A stretch of 64,000 nt of DNA, from positions 833,228 through 897,227 of the forward strand of contig NZ_JACHZQ010000002.1 in assembly GCF_014193655.1 (NCBI RefSeq). The letters are read 5' to 3'. Source of the stretch: Rhizobium sp. BK313 (GTDB lineage: Bacteria > Pseudomonadota > Alphaproteobacteria > Rhizobiales > Rhizobiaceae). A program made the translations under genes and the position numbers. Positions 8,579 to 18,014 of this stretch are shown here, piece by piece. Positions within the stretch are counted from its first letter, which is position 1, and every line of letters begins with the position of its first letter. The notes below the pieces were generated by a model. The model did no database searches, was not told where the DNA came from, and saw only the letters and a list, made by a program, of their open reading frames with translations.

Positions 8579-10129
8579 TTAGTACCATCCATCGGCCATC
8601 GAAGCCTTGCGTTGGGCGACGAAATCGCAGAGTGCTTCGTCGACAGCGGCGTCGAGCGGCGGCGCTTCATATCGTTCCAGGGTCCTTTTCCATTGCCGAT
8701 TGGCGCGTGTCGCAATATCGGTTGATCCGCCTTCCTCGCTCCATTTCTCGAAGGGTTCGTTATCCGAAAGTGTCGAATCCCAGAAGGCCGTTTGGTAGTT
8801 CCGCATCGTGTGCGCTGACCCAAGGAAATGGCTGCCAGGTCCGACTTCCTCGAAGGCGTCGAAAGCCAGCGTGTTGTCATCCACCGTGACCCCGGCGAGG
8901 TAGGAATGAAGTGCGCCGCATAGGTCCGTGTCCATCACGAACTTTTCGTAGGACATTGCCAGCAGGCCATCCAGAAATCCCGCCGAGTGCAGAATGAAAT
9001 TTGCTCCGCAATGAATGGCCGACAGCATTGACATCAGACCCTCCTGCATGGCCTGGCCGTCAGGTAATTTCGAATTGGAGAAGTTGCCGGCGCACCGGAG
9101 AGGCAGTCTCAGCCGCCGTGCAAGCTGGCCGATGACCATGGAGCCGATGGCCGGCTCCGGCGTTCCGAAAGTGGGCGACCCCGACCGCAGGGACATGGAT
9201 GAGAGAAAATTCCCGAAGATAACGGGCGCGCCCTTGCGTTCCAGTTGTGTGAGCGCGCAGCCGGCGAGCGTTTCCGCATAGGATTGAGCGATGGCTCCCG
9301 CATTGGTCACCGGTCCCATCGCCCCGCCGAGGATGAAGGGAACGATGACAGCAGCCTGATTGGCGCGGGCGTAGGCCCGCAGCGCCTTCGTCATGGTCCC
9401 GTCCCAGACGAGTGGCGAGTTCACATTGACGTTGCCCAGGATGACGCAGTTCCGGTCGACAAAATCTCTACCGAAGAGAATGCGCGTCATCTCGATCGAA
9501 TCCTCGGCACGATCTTCCGCCGTGACGGATCCCATGAACGCTCGGTCGGAGTACTTGATGTGACTGTAGACCATGTCCAGATGGCGTTTGTTGACAGGCA
9601 CGTCGACCGGCTCGCAAATCGTACCGCCTGAATGGTGAAGCCACGGGCTTGCTTGGGCGAGTTTGATGAAGTTGCGGAAATCCTCGATCGTTCCGTAGCG
9701 ACGGCCGCGGTCGAGGTCCATCACGAAGGGCGAACCGTAGGCAGGAGAGAAGACGACCCGATCGCCGCCGATCTCGACGCTGTTTGCGGGGTTGCGGGCA
9801 TGCTGGGTAAAACTGCTGGGCGCCGAGGAGACGATGTCACGAAGCATGCCCGGCTCAAATCTGACACGCACGCCCTGGACGTCGGCTCCGGCACGCTTCC
9901 AGTGATCCACCGATACCGGGTCGTCGCGAAATTCTATGCCGATCTCCGCGAGAATGCGGTCGGCCGTCCGCTCGATCTTCTGGAGGTTTTCCTCTGACAG
10001 TATGTCATAAGGCGGAATATTGCGAACGATATAGGGCACCCCGCAAGGCTTCGCGGTCCCGTCACGCCGGGCGGATCGGTTGCTTCGCCCACGTCTACCA
10101 ACCTTTTCCTCGATAGGCATCTCAGTCAT
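8579..10129 (-). CDS. MttB-family (non-pyrrolysine) methyltransferase
   Basis: Homologue of trimethylamine:corrinoid methyltransferase MttB, 516 residues. The start at 10127-10129 has GGAGG 5 nt upstream. Recognisable regions are YDILSEENLQKIERTADRIL, RYGTIEDFRNFIKLAQASP, GGAMGPVTNAGAIAQSYAE and the C-terminal EEVGPGSHFLGSAHTMRNY. There is no in-frame amber codon, so it belongs to the pyrrolysine-free branch, members of which demethylate glycine betaine or related quaternary amines (established for MtgB-type proteins). No corrinoid protein or reactivase is adjacent. The LysR gene on its other side is probably its regulator. Confidence 0.88.
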   Translation of the reverse strand: MTEMPIEEKVGRRGRSNRSARRDGTAKPCGVPYIVRNIPPYDILSEENLQKIERTADRILAEIGIEFRDDPVSVDHWKRAGADVQGVRVRFEPGMLRDIVSSAPSSFTQHARNPANSVEIGGDRVVFSPAYGSPFVMDLDRGRRYGTIEDFRNFIKLAQASPWLHHSGGTICEPVDVPVNKRHLDMVYSHIKYSDRAFMGSVTAEDRAEDSIEMTRILFGRDFVDRNCVILGNVNVNSPLVWDGTMTKALRAYARANQAAVIVPFILGGAMGPVTNAGAIAQSYAETLAGCALTQLERKGAPVIFGNFLSSMSLRSGSPTFGTPEPAIGSMVIGQLARRLRLPLRCAGNFSNSKLPDGQAMQEGLMSMLSAIHCGANFILHSAGFLDGLLAMSYEKFVMDTDLCGALHSYLAGVTVDDNTLAFDAFEEVGPGSHFLGSAHTMRNYQTAFWDSTLSDNEPFEKWSEEGGSTDIATRANRQWKRTLERYEAPPLDAAVDEALCDFVAQRKASMADGWY

Positions 10130-10190
10130 GTCCGCCTCCATAATCCAGACAAAGGCTAGGCCGACACCTGGATCTTGTAACGCTGGAAAA

Positions 10191-10211
10191 AACTTGGTCT
10201 TTGTATAAGTT
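10191..10211. promoter_or_regulatory. LysR T-N11-A box between mttB-like gene and regulator
   Basis: AACTT (10191-10195) and AAGTT (10207-10211) form a perfect 5+5 inverted repeat around exactly 11 bases, the T-N11-A architecture of LysR sites. It lies directly before the regulator ATG (10218) and within the 88-bp divergent promoter region. Binding is inferred. Confidence 0.55.
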
Positions 10212-10217
10212 CACCTT

Positions 10218-11144
10218 ATGGAAACACTGCGACGACTTTTGCCGACGGCATCGACACTGATCATTTTCGAAGCTGCGGGACGACACCAGAATTTTAGCCG
10301 GGCTGCCGAGGAACTCGGCATGACGCAGGCCGCCGTCTCCTATGCAGTCAGGAAGCTTGAGGACCAGCTTGGCGTGCCTCTTTTTCATCGCGAGCACCGC
10401 AGTGTCGAACTGACCGACGTCGGGGAGCGCTTTCTTGCCGACGTTACCATGGGTTTGTCGCGTATCCAGAGATCGGCCGAAGACATCCGGACGAAAGGCC
10501 GTGAATCCAATGTTACGCTCGCAGCGTCAACGGCCTTTGGGTCGATGTGGATGCTGCCGCGACTGGCGCGTTTTCGGGCCGACCTTCCCGAGATCGATCT
10601 GCGCATCCAGACCAGTGTCCGGGACCTCGATCTGGACGAGGAGCCGATCCCGCTCGGCGTTCGCGGTGGCGATCCTGCAAGCTGGCCGCGCTATCATTCT
10701 GCCATGCTCGCGCCTGAGGTGGTTTTTCCGGTTGCCAGCCCCGGCTTCGTTGAAAAGCGTGGACGGCCAGAGCGGCCGGAGGACCTTCTGAGACTACCGC
10801 TGATCCATCTTGAGGAGCCTGTCCGAGCGGCTTGCGATTGGTCCGAATGGTTCGCAAGCACAGGTGTTCGTTATACTGCGCAGCCTAGGCGGCTTGCGAT
10901 CAACGATTATGTCCTCGTCATTCAAGCCGTACTCGGTGGGGAAGGGGTGGCACTGGGATGGCAACATCTTGTCGGCGAGCAGCTTAAGTCGGGCGCGCTG
11001 GTGCCTGTGGGCGGACATGTTCTAGACACCAACCTGGCATTTTATGTCGTTTGGCCACGGTCGCGTGAGCTCAACGCTCAAGCGCGGCGGGTGCGAGATT
11101 GGCTCGTCGAGGAAGGGCGACGGGACCGTGAGGGCCGTCGATAG
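10218..11144 (+). CDS. LysR-family regulator, GcvA-like
   Basis: 308 residues. The N-terminal winged helix is METLRRLLPTASTLIIFEAA with RAAEELGMTQAAVSYAVRKL, and the substrate-binding domain begins at TLAASTAFGSMWMLPRL. It is divergent from the MttB-family gene, with a T-N11-A dyad between them, so it probably activates or represses methylamine-type demethylation in response to substrate. It ends 47 bp before a convergent SRPBCC gene. Confidence 0.92.
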   Translation: METLRRLLPTASTLIIFEAAGRHQNFSRAAEELGMTQAAVSYAVRKLEDQLGVPLFHREHRSVELTDVGERFLADVTMGLSRIQRSAEDIRTKGRESNVTLAASTAFGSMWMLPRLARFRADLPEIDLRIQTSVRDLDLDEEPIPLGVRGGDPASWPRYHSAMLAPEVVFPVASPGFVEKRGRPERPEDLLRLPLIHLEEPVRAACDWSEWFASTGVRYTAQPRRLAINDYVLVIQAVLGGEGVALGWQHLVGEQLKSGALVPVGGHVLDTNLAFYVVWPRSRELNAQARRVRDWLVEEGRRDREGRR

Positions 11145-11191
11145 CCACGGCTGGGCGGTCGAACATCACCGCTCAAAGCTCGCACGGCCCA

Positions 11192-11689
11192 TCATATTTC
11201 AGTTCGCGCAACGCGTTCCTCGACGACACGCTTCAAGATGGGGAGGGTTGACCGCCAATAGAACTCGGCATGCTTCAGCCCTGATTCTGGACCAATTATC
11301 CACCCATCCCCCTGCCGGATCGGAGAGGACGGCACCTGGTGCTCGACCTTCAGCAGAACTTGGCCTCCGTCGGACGACAGGCGAAACGTGATGATGGCGT
11401 AGGATGTCGGAGTGTCGGGAAGACCGGAGACACGCGACCAATGGGCATATTGCAGTAGCTCGCAGGGCTCCATGCGCAAGACGTGACCGACGTCGTCGTA
11501 GCGTTCGTCTCCGATCATCGTCGAGATCTTAATGGGACTGCCGACCTGCCAGTCGGTCTCAAAGTGCGCATTGCGCCATTTCTCCCCCGCCCAAGAAGCT
11601 AAGAGAGCGGTCCAAACTTGCGACGGAGTAGAGATTATACGAATAGACTGAGCAACGGCCTGAAGGTCTGTAAGGCTATCTTTGTCCAT
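11192..11689 (-). CDS. SRPBCC/AHSA1-domain protein
   Basis: 165-residue small protein of the START-like SRPBCC superfamily. The motifs are RIISTPSQVWTALL (first strand and helix), WQVGSPIKI, VLRMEPCELLQYAHW and the long C-terminal helix ending LPILKRVVEERV. Such domains bind hydrophobic ligands, and many bacterial members are uncharacterised. The start at 11687-11689 is chosen for the GAAAGG about 5 nt upstream. It lies 88 bp downstream of the MDR oxidoreductase on the same strand and could be co-transcribed with it. Confidence 0.8.
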   Translation of the reverse strand: MDKDSLTDLQAVAQSIRIISTPSQVWTALLASWAGEKWRNAHFETDWQVGSPIKISTMIGDERYDDVGHVLRMEPCELLQYAHWSRVSGLPDTPTSYAIITFRLSSDGGQVLLKVEHQVPSSPIRQGDGWIIGPESGLKHAEFYWRSTLPILKRVVEERVARTEI

Positions 11690-11777
11690 AAATTCCTTTC
11701 GGCGCGGACGTCCAAGCTTGTTTCGCAACCGTCAGACGCGACCAAATCCGTTCCGGTCGATCTTCACGGAGAGGCGT

Positions 11778-12764
11778 CTACAGTGTCACGACGATTTTCC
11801 CGAACTGCTCGTTTGATTCCAAGTATCGATGTGCGTCAACGATCTGTTCAAAGGTAAAGGTCTTTGCGATGATCGGCCGAAGCGTTCCGGCTTCGAGTCC
11901 GTCCAGAATCCATCGCTTGGCTCTCGATAAGCGTTCGGGATCTCCGGTAATTTCATGAACGAGGTAGCCTCGCAGCGTCAGACTCTTGCTCAGCACAGCA
12001 GGAAGTGGGAAAGGCGTGGGCTTCTCGCTCAATCCGCCATACTCGATGAGGATACCGCCGCGTGCCATGGCATTCGTGAGTGGTTCAAAGATCGGCCCAC
12101 CGACGGCATCGAGCACGACTTGAACGCCCGCGCTCCCGGCAATCTCATCCAGGCGCAGTGCAAGATCCTCTTCATCCGTGACGATGACATGCGCGGCGCC
12201 CGCGTCGACCAAAGCTTGCCGTTTTCCGCTGTTGCGCGTGCATGCGATCGGGATCGCTCCAATCACGTTGGCAATTTGGATCGCGGCCAATCCAACGCTG
12301 CTTGAGGCTGCGGTGATTACCAAAGTGTCGCCGCGGCGGAGTTTGGCCACCTCAACGAGGGCGCCAAACGCCGTCAAATACTGCATCCATGCGGCGGCTG
12401 CTTCTTCCCAGCCGAGGTTTGCCGGATGCTTGACCACACGATCAATCGGCACGCAGATATACTCAGCATGGGTTGGCCATTGAACCATGGAAATTGGTGG
12501 AATGACGCTTACCGCCTCACCGGGCATGAAGCCTTCAACCCCGTCACCAAGCTTCGTTACGACACCGGCGGCCTCTAGGCCGAGTCCCGATGGCGGCGCC
12601 GGTCTCTCGATGTAGGTCCCAGCGCGCATCAGTGCTTCAGCACGATTGAGGCCCAGCGCCCGGACCTGGATTTGAATTTCACCCACGCCGGGCTGTGGCG
12701 CTTCGACTGTTTCGAAGGCGAGGACGTCTGGGGCCCCATGCCGATTAAAGCAGACTCTGCGCAT
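11778..12764 (-). CDS. Quinone-oxidoreductase-like MDR enzyme
   Basis: NAD(P)H-dependent medium-chain dehydrogenase/reductase, 328 residues. The start at 12762-12764 has AGGAG about 7 nt upstream. The N-terminal GroES-like domain has RRVCFNRHGAPDVL and GLNRAEALMRAGTY. The Rossmann domain has TLVITAASSSVGLAAIQIA. The Cys/His zinc ligands of alcohol dehydrogenases are absent, which places it with the zinc-free quinone reductase (QOR) group. It is divergent from a LysR gene 101 bp away. Likely role: reduction of a quinone or reactive enone; substrate unknown. Confidence 0.9.
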   Translation of the reverse strand: MRRVCFNRHGAPDVLAFETVEAPQPGVGEIQIQVRALGLNRAEALMRAGTYIERPAPPSGLGLEAAGVVTKLGDGVEGFMPGEAVSVIPPISMVQWPTHAEYICVPIDRVVKHPANLGWEEAAAAWMQYLTAFGALVEVAKLRRGDTLVITAASSSVGLAAIQIANVIGAIPIACTRNSGKRQALVDAGAAHVIVTDEEDLALRLDEIAGSAGVQVVLDAVGGPIFEPLTNAMARGGILIEYGGLSEKPTPFPLPAVLSKSLTLRGYLVHEITGDPERLSRAKRWILDGLEAGTLRPIIAKTFTFEQIVDAHRYLESNEQFGKIVVTL

Positions 12765-12865
12765 TCGCTCACTCCTAACCATCATGCTCTAATGGTCTTT
12801 AGCGAGCGCCGACAACCGGATAAATGTGGAGATCGGCTTTTCAGAAATAACCAATGGTTTCGAAT

Positions 12866-13771
12866 ATGGATCGACTGACGAGCATGGCGGTTTTCATTAG
12901 GGCGGTTGATCTTGGATCATTCGCCAAGGCTGCCGAGGCTCTTGGTCTGTCTGCCCCAATGGTTGGCAAACATGTCCGCTTCCTCGAGGAACGCCTGGGC
13001 GTGCATTTGATTAATCGGACGACGCGCCGACAAAGCCTGACGGACTTCGGGCGCAGCTATTACGAACGTTGCCGGCTCATCCTCGCCGAGGTGGAGGCCG
13101 CCGATGTGCTCGCGGCCAACCAGCTTTCCGAACCTCGAGGCTTGCTCCGCGTGACGGCCCCTGTGCATTTCGGCCGTCATTGCGTGATGCCGATCCTGAT
13201 GGCGTTGGTCGACGAGTTTCCCGAGCTTCAACTCGATCTCTCGCTAAGCGATCGCTTCGTCGATTTGGCCGAGGACGGCTACGATCTTGCAGTGCGGACA
13301 GGTGATCCTGGAAACCAGGCGGGGATCTCAGGACGCCGTGTTGCTCGCCAGCGAATGATCGTGTGCGGATCGCCACGATATCTTGAGACCGCGAGGCGCC
13401 CCACCAGCATCAGCGATTTGCAGCAATTGAAGGGCATCGTCTATCTCCGCTCGGGCATCGTTCCGCCATGGATGTTTCCGCGGGACGGAGACACCCCCCT
13501 CGAAGTGCTACCTTCCATTAGCGCGCGTATGGACGATCTTGCTGCGATCGCCGACGCGGTGACATGTGGTGCGGGCCTCGCGTGGCTTCCTTCGTGGCTT
13601 GTTCGCGACCGACTTGTTGCCGGCTCCCTCATCGAGTTGTTGCCCGACCTGTCGGGATTTCCGTATGACGTGTCTGCACTGTGGCTGTCGACATCTGCTC
13701 CGTTGCCAAAAGTGCGGATCGCAATCGATGCATTGGCCAGGGAATTACCGAAATACATGGGCCATCAGTAG
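12866..13771 (+). CDS. LysR-family regulator
   Basis: 301-residue regulator with a typical N-terminus MDRLTSMAVFIRAVDLGSFA and helix-turn-helix (AAEALGLSAPMVGKHVRFLE). The effector domain starts RGLLRVTAPVHFGRHCVMPI. The ATG at 12866 is preferred because family members start at MDRL; an in-frame ATG lies 12 bp upstream. It is divergent from the quinone-reductase-like gene and probably controls it. AACC-AAT-GGTT around 12850 is a small palindrome next to the start. Confidence 0.9.
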   Translation: MDRLTSMAVFIRAVDLGSFAKAAEALGLSAPMVGKHVRFLEERLGVHLINRTTRRQSLTDFGRSYYERCRLILAEVEAADVLAANQLSEPRGLLRVTAPVHFGRHCVMPILMALVDEFPELQLDLSLSDRFVDLAEDGYDLAVRTGDPGNQAGISGRRVARQRMIVCGSPRYLETARRPTSISDLQQLKGIVYLRSGIVPPWMFPRDGDTPLEVLPSISARMDDLAAIADAVTCGAGLAWLPSWLVRDRLVAGSLIELLPDLSGFPYDVSALWLSTSAPLPKVRIAIDALARELPKYMGHQ

Positions 13772-13947
13772 CGTTGCGGGCTCATGGCGGAGGTCGACGC
13801 CTTACACAACCACGGTGGAAAGCGGCAAGGCGCCCAGCAGATTGTGTCCGATCTCACTTTTGCGCAACATGGGCTCAAGCTAGTTTGAAAAAGCTGGGGT
13901 GGAGACTTTGTAGCATGGCATGCGACGAGGGAGCTCGCAATGCGCCT

Positions 13948-15249
13948 CTATTCACGTGTCTCGGGAACGTATTTTGCCAGGAGGCCAACCACAGCCACTG
14001 CACATATCGATATGAATAGGAAAGACGCCGCGTAGTCCAACTGTGCCAACGCTACGAAAAGGATAGGGCTTAGTGTCGTTCCACTTTGGCCGACAAAGCG
14101 CCATATCCCAAGAAATCTTCCCCTTGCCTCCGGGGGCGCAACATCCGCGCCGACGGTCTGAATGGAGCCTCCCGTTAGCGCTTGCAATATAACAGCGATA
14201 AAAAACAGAACGATATACCAATCTAGCCCCAGCCGCAGCCAGGTGGATAAGCCCAGTGCTGCCATCGAGAGCGCAACTCCCCCGAAACCAGGAACCATTG
14301 TGCGCAGTCTGCCGTAACGATCCATCATCCACCCGGCGATAAAGCCGATCGGCCATGCAAGCAGGGCCGCTCCAGTCGCCAAATACCCGATCTGCTGTGG
14401 ACCCAGATGGTAGGCGAAGGCAGCATAAAGATGCAGGAGATCAGCAAAAATAGGTCCCCTGGTGAGCCCGGCAAACAAAGCGACACCAAAATAGGGCAGG
14501 CGAGGAAGAATAATCTGCTTCCACGAAACGCTGGTCGTCGTGGTGCTCTCGGAAGCCTTTGAAATGCTTTGGCGTCCCTCGGAATCGGCGAACCATAGGG
14601 CAGGAAGGAGTGCGACAAGCGCAAGGGCGCCGAAAACGATGAAAGGTGACCGAGCCCCCCAAAGACTCGTTATCATTCCCCCCATGATGGGACCGGCAAG
14701 AGCGCCTGTATTGTTCATGCCGAACATCCAACTGACGTGCTTGCCGCGTTCACGGGGAGCGGAAGCTTGTGAGATCGCGGCCAGGCGGCCCATCAGCCAC
14801 ATTTGTGCTGCAAAGCCGTCCAGAAAGCGCAGAAGCAAAAGCTCCTGAAATGAGAATGCAAAGGCACAAAGAAAGGCCATAAGCGCTGTTAGCAAAGGGC
14901 CGGCGATCATAATCGGCCGCCGCCCAAAGCGGTCGATGAGCCAGCCGCAAGGAAGGGTTCCGACGAGATTGCCGAGGAGGAATGAGGTTACGATGCCACT
15001 TGCGGCGCTGAATTCTACGCCGAATGATTTCGCCAGAGTCGGGACGGCCGGAACAGCGATCCCGGTACCGAGCGCCAGAATAAACGCTGGCAGGTAAGTG
15101 GAGTAGATCGCTTTTTTAGATGTGGCTTTCGGCCCGAGCTCCAGCGGAGGCGAGGTCGCCAAATCGCTGGAGACGCGTGAATAACTCTCGGTCATTTGCA
15201 ATACGACTACTGGAAAATTTGGAGACATGGAAAATGATCGCCGGGACAT
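13948..15249 (-). CDS. MFS transporter
   Basis: Inner-membrane major facilitator with about 12 hydrophobic segments, 433 residues from the longest start. The conserved motif A loop between TM2 and TM3 is seen as GWLIDRFGRRPIM, with a second copy-like loop GWMMDRYGRLRTM in the second half. Segments such as YLPAFILALGTGIAVPAVPT form TM1. The N-terminus is uncertain: internal starts at 15228 or 15195 would still leave TM1 intact, and none has a clear ribosome-binding site. It resembles drug- or metabolite-exporting MFS proteins. No regulator is adjacent. Confidence 0.85.
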   Translation of the reverse strand: MSRRSFSMSPNFPVVVLQMTESYSRVSSDLATSPPLELGPKATSKKAIYSTYLPAFILALGTGIAVPAVPTLAKSFGVEFSAASGIVTSFLLGNLVGTLPCGWLIDRFGRRPIMIAGPLLTALMAFLCAFAFSFQELLLLRFLDGFAAQMWLMGRLAAISQASAPRERGKHVSWMFGMNNTGALAGPIMGGMITSLWGARSPFIVFGALALVALLPALWFADSEGRQSISKASESTTTTSVSWKQIILPRLPYFGVALFAGLTRGPIFADLLHLYAAFAYHLGPQQIGYLATGAALLAWPIGFIAGWMMDRYGRLRTMVPGFGGVALSMAALGLSTWLRLGLDWYIVLFFIAVILQALTGGSIQTVGADVAPPEARGRFLGIWRFVGQSGTTLSPILFVALAQLDYAASFLFISICAVAVVGLLAKYVPETRE

Positions 15250-15543
15250 AAGCCACGGTGCCGCCTAATGTCCAGGAATTGGAATTCCATACCATTCATT
15301 TTTTTGTGTAACGCGAGATATCCTGGCGGCCAAAGATTGATTTCGGCAGTTCAATCCCGACGCGGAATTACGCAAATCTTTTCTTCAGAAAACAACCGCT
15401 TCGAATCCTGTCAATGCGATCAATCGGGAAGGTTCAGGCGGCTCTGGTTCGGAATATTGGGGTGACATGCCCATCGACCTTCATGGCTGAACAGGCCGTG
15501 CAGGATAGTCGGCTGGTCGAAGACATTGGTGCTGCTTAGTTCT
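15250..15543. other. Non-coding gap
   Basis: About 290 bp between the MFS gene (its promoter side) and the 3-prime end of the aminotransferase gene. I see no gene with a plausible start and no clear terminator or dyad. It presumably carries the MFS promoter. Confidence 0.5.
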
Positions 15544-16851
15544 TCAGACGACATCTTTCAACGTCGCATCGAAAGCCTCTAGAAAGCAGCAGGCATCTGC
15601 ACGGGAAAACACCAATGGCGGTCGGATTTTCAGGACATTGGCGTGCGGTCCGCTTGCGCTGATAAGAACGTGTCGGTCGCGAAGTCCGTTGACGATTCGT
15701 GCCGCGGCGGCAGATGATGGCTTTCCGCCGTCGATGACATCGACGCCGATGAAGAGACCGGCGCCGCGTACGGACCCAATTAGTGGCGAGCGATTGATAT
15801 ATTCTGCGAGCTCGGTTCTAAGATAGGCGCCGACGGCCCGGGCGTTTGCGACCAGCTCCTCTTGCTGAATAACGTTGAGGACGGCCTGACCTGCAGCCGC
15901 TGCGACCGGATTGCCGCCAAACGTGTTGAAGTAACGGGCATTGCGGCCGAAATCGGCGATGATCTCAGGCCGTGCAATCAGCCCTGCCATCGGATAACCA
16001 TTGCCCATCGGTTTACCGATCGTCACCAAGTCCGGAACGACACCGTGGCGCAGAAAACCCCATAGGGCATCGCCTGTGCGCCCGAAACCGGGCTGGACTT
16101 CGTCGGCAACGAAGATGCCGCCGGCCTGGCGGATTGCCGCGACGGCTGACTTCAGGAAGCCGGGCGGATCGGCGATGACGCCGTCACTGGAGAAGATCGT
16201 ATCGACGATCAGCATGGCAGGTTTAATCCCGTGTCGTTTGAGGTCGTCAATCGCGGCCTCGACTTCGCGGGCAAAGGCCGCTTCGATTTCAGGCGCAGGC
16301 AAATGCGGATTTGGCGGTGAGATCGTCCTGACGTGGATACCAAGATTGACGTTTGGACCCAGCGAGGGAGAAAACTCAGCGACCGTGCTGGTGACGCCGT
16401 GATAGGCATGCGATGTGACGATGATGCCGGTCCCGCCGGTATAGGTTCTTGCAATTCGAACCGCGAGATCGTTCGCCTCGCTTCCCGTGCAGGTGAACAT
16501 GACCTGGCTGAGTTCGGGTGGACAGGTCGCCGTCAGCGATTCCGCATAGGTCAGGATGTTCTCGTGAAGATAGCGTGTGTGTGTATTGAGCGTTGCGGCC
16601 TGTCGGCTGATAGCCTCGAGAACCGTTGGATTGCCATGGCCGACCGAAGCCACGTTGTTATAGGCGTCGAGGTAGGCTTGACCGCCGGCGTCATAGAGCC
16701 AAACGCCTTCGCCGCGCACGAAATGGACCGGGCGCTCGTAAAAGAGGCGATAGGCCGGCCCGAGCACGCGTTCGCGCCGCGCGATCATCGCCTGCTCCGC
16801 TTCGCTCAAGCGGTTGAAATCGTCAGAGCCAAATGCATTTGCCATCGTCAT
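15544..16851 (-). CDS. Class-III PLP aminotransferase or phospho-lyase
   Basis: Fold-type I PLP enzyme of 435 residues. The start at 16849-16851 overlaps the kinase stop as ATGA, with GGAGACC before it. Class-III marks include NNVASVGHGNP, FTCTGSEANDLAVRIARTY, SHAYHGVTSTVAEFSPS, IFVADEVQPGFGRTG and the PLP lysine in VTIGKPMGNGYPMAG. Its strict coupling to an APH-type kinase matches the pairing known for hydroxylysine or ethanolamine breakdown, where the kinase phosphorylates an amino alcohol and the PLP partner (AGXT2L family) removes phosphate and ammonia. That makes a phospho-lyase at least as likely as a transaminase. Confidence 0.88.
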   Translation of the reverse strand: MTMANAFGSDDFNRLSEAEQAMIARRERVLGPAYRLFYERPVHFVRGEGVWLYDAGGQAYLDAYNNVASVGHGNPTVLEAISRQAATLNTHTRYLHENILTYAESLTATCPPELSQVMFTCTGSEANDLAVRIARTYTGGTGIIVTSHAYHGVTSTVAEFSPSLGPNVNLGIHVRTISPPNPHLPAPEIEAAFAREVEAAIDDLKRHGIKPAMLIVDTIFSSDGVIADPPGFLKSAVAAIRQAGGIFVADEVQPGFGRTGDALWGFLRHGVVPDLVTIGKPMGNGYPMAGLIARPEIIADFGRNARYFNTFGGNPVAAAAGQAVLNVIQQEELVANARAVGAYLRTELAEYINRSPLIGSVRGAGLFIGVDVIDGGKPSSAAAARIVNGLRDRHVLISASGPHANVLKIRPPLVFSRADACCFLEAFDATLKDVV

Positions 16852-17906
16852 GAGAGGTCTCCGATTTTCTGCCGGAAGAAAGCGCCAAGATCCGCGTCGG
16901 TGTGATCGACAAGGCGTGTGAGGCCGGCGAGTGCGATTGGGTGATTGCGAAGAATATAGTCCCGATTGTCCGGGTAAAGGGCGGCGCGCCACTCGGTAAT
17001 GATGACGGTCATCGCAAGCCGTGTACGCAATAAGGTCGGAAGGCAGGTGATTTCCAAGGGATCGAGCGGCCTGACGCGGTGATAGGCTTGAAGCATGGCA
17101 ACGGCGTCATCGAGACTGTTTTCGGCGCCGATCTGATATGAGAGCGCGACGGCAAGATCGTTGATCAGCGGCGCTTCGACCATATCCCCGAAATCAATGA
17201 CGCCGGTCACCATGGCGGGATCGGTCTCCGAAACAAGAATATTGTGCGGATTGAAGTCGTTGTGGATAACCTGCCGCCGCAATGTCCGCATCGCCCCGTT
17301 GGCAAGCTTGTCGAAGCTTTCGAGGGCATGACTGACCATCGTTTGCCGCAAAGGCTCGACGTGAGGGACGAAGGCGATCAGCGCCGCGGCATTGCAGATG
17401 TCCCAAAGTAGGGTCTGCTGCGGTACTTGTGGCCGGAAATCCGCAAGACCCTTGCCGAGAAGCGCAAGCATCTTGCCCAGCGCATCCATCTGCTCGAAGG
17501 AACGCCGTGCCTTGTAAAGTTGCTGACCGTCAAGAAACGTTAGTAGCCGCGCAGTCCGCCGTTTGTCAGCAAGAGGCAGGGCGAGCAGCATCTCTCCATT
17601 TTTCGTAGGGACGGCGCGCGGCAGCGGCAAGGGCAGTGCCTTAGCTGCGAGGTGGATCAGCGCTTGCGTTTGAAATTCGAGGATGTCGGTACGCTCCGCC
17701 GGATTGGCGATCTTGAGAACGTAGTCGCTACCGGTGTCCGTCTGAATCAGAAAGGTCTCGTCCCGCTCGCTCGACAGCGTCACGGCTCTTCCGGTGATAC
17801 CGAAATGGTCGAATGCGATCGCCTCCACCGTCGCGTGCGAGGTTTTTCCAACCTCGACGTTGAGCGCGTTCTGGTTTTGCTGGATTGGCTCTGATGTCGA
17901 GGACAT
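16848..17906 (-). CDS. APH-family small-molecule kinase
   Basis: 352-residue protein-kinase-like phosphotransferase. The catalytic Brenner motif is VIHNDFNPHNILV (Asp and Asn present) and the metal-binding aspartate is in VTGVIDFGDMVEAPLINDLA. An N-terminal lobe includes SDYVLKIANPAERTDI with the expected lysine. It overlaps the downstream PLP-enzyme gene by 4 bp. The family includes hydroxylysine kinase (HYKK), homoserine kinase-like and choline kinase-like enzymes. With this partner, an amino-alcohol kinase is the best inference. It is divergent from a ROK regulator 108 bp away. Confidence 0.87.
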   Translation of the reverse strand: MSSTSEPIQQNQNALNVEVGKTSHATVEAIAFDHFGITGRAVTLSSERDETFLIQTDTGSDYVLKIANPAERTDILEFQTQALIHLAAKALPLPLPRAVPTKNGEMLLALPLADKRRTARLLTFLDGQQLYKARRSFEQMDALGKMLALLGKGLADFRPQVPQQTLLWDICNAAALIAFVPHVEPLRQTMVSHALESFDKLANGAMRTLRRQVIHNDFNPHNILVSETDPAMVTGVIDFGDMVEAPLINDLAVALSYQIGAENSLDDAVAMLQAYHRVRPLDPLEITCLPTLLRTRLAMTVIITEWRAALYPDNRDYILRNHPIALAGLTRLVDHTDADLGAFFRQKIGDLS

Positions 17907-18014
17907 AGGATCACGCCTTTATTGACACTGGGCTATGGAGGATGATTGAAACTGGCAAGTGCGATTTGCATTTTGCGTTGCTAAAACCGCCGGCCCCCAT
18001 CGAAAAGAGCCAAG

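Noticed and set aside
8579..10129. Pyrrolysine-containing trimethylamine methyltransferase
   Set aside because: The frame has no internal amber codon and the organism type lacks pyrrolysine machinery as far as known.
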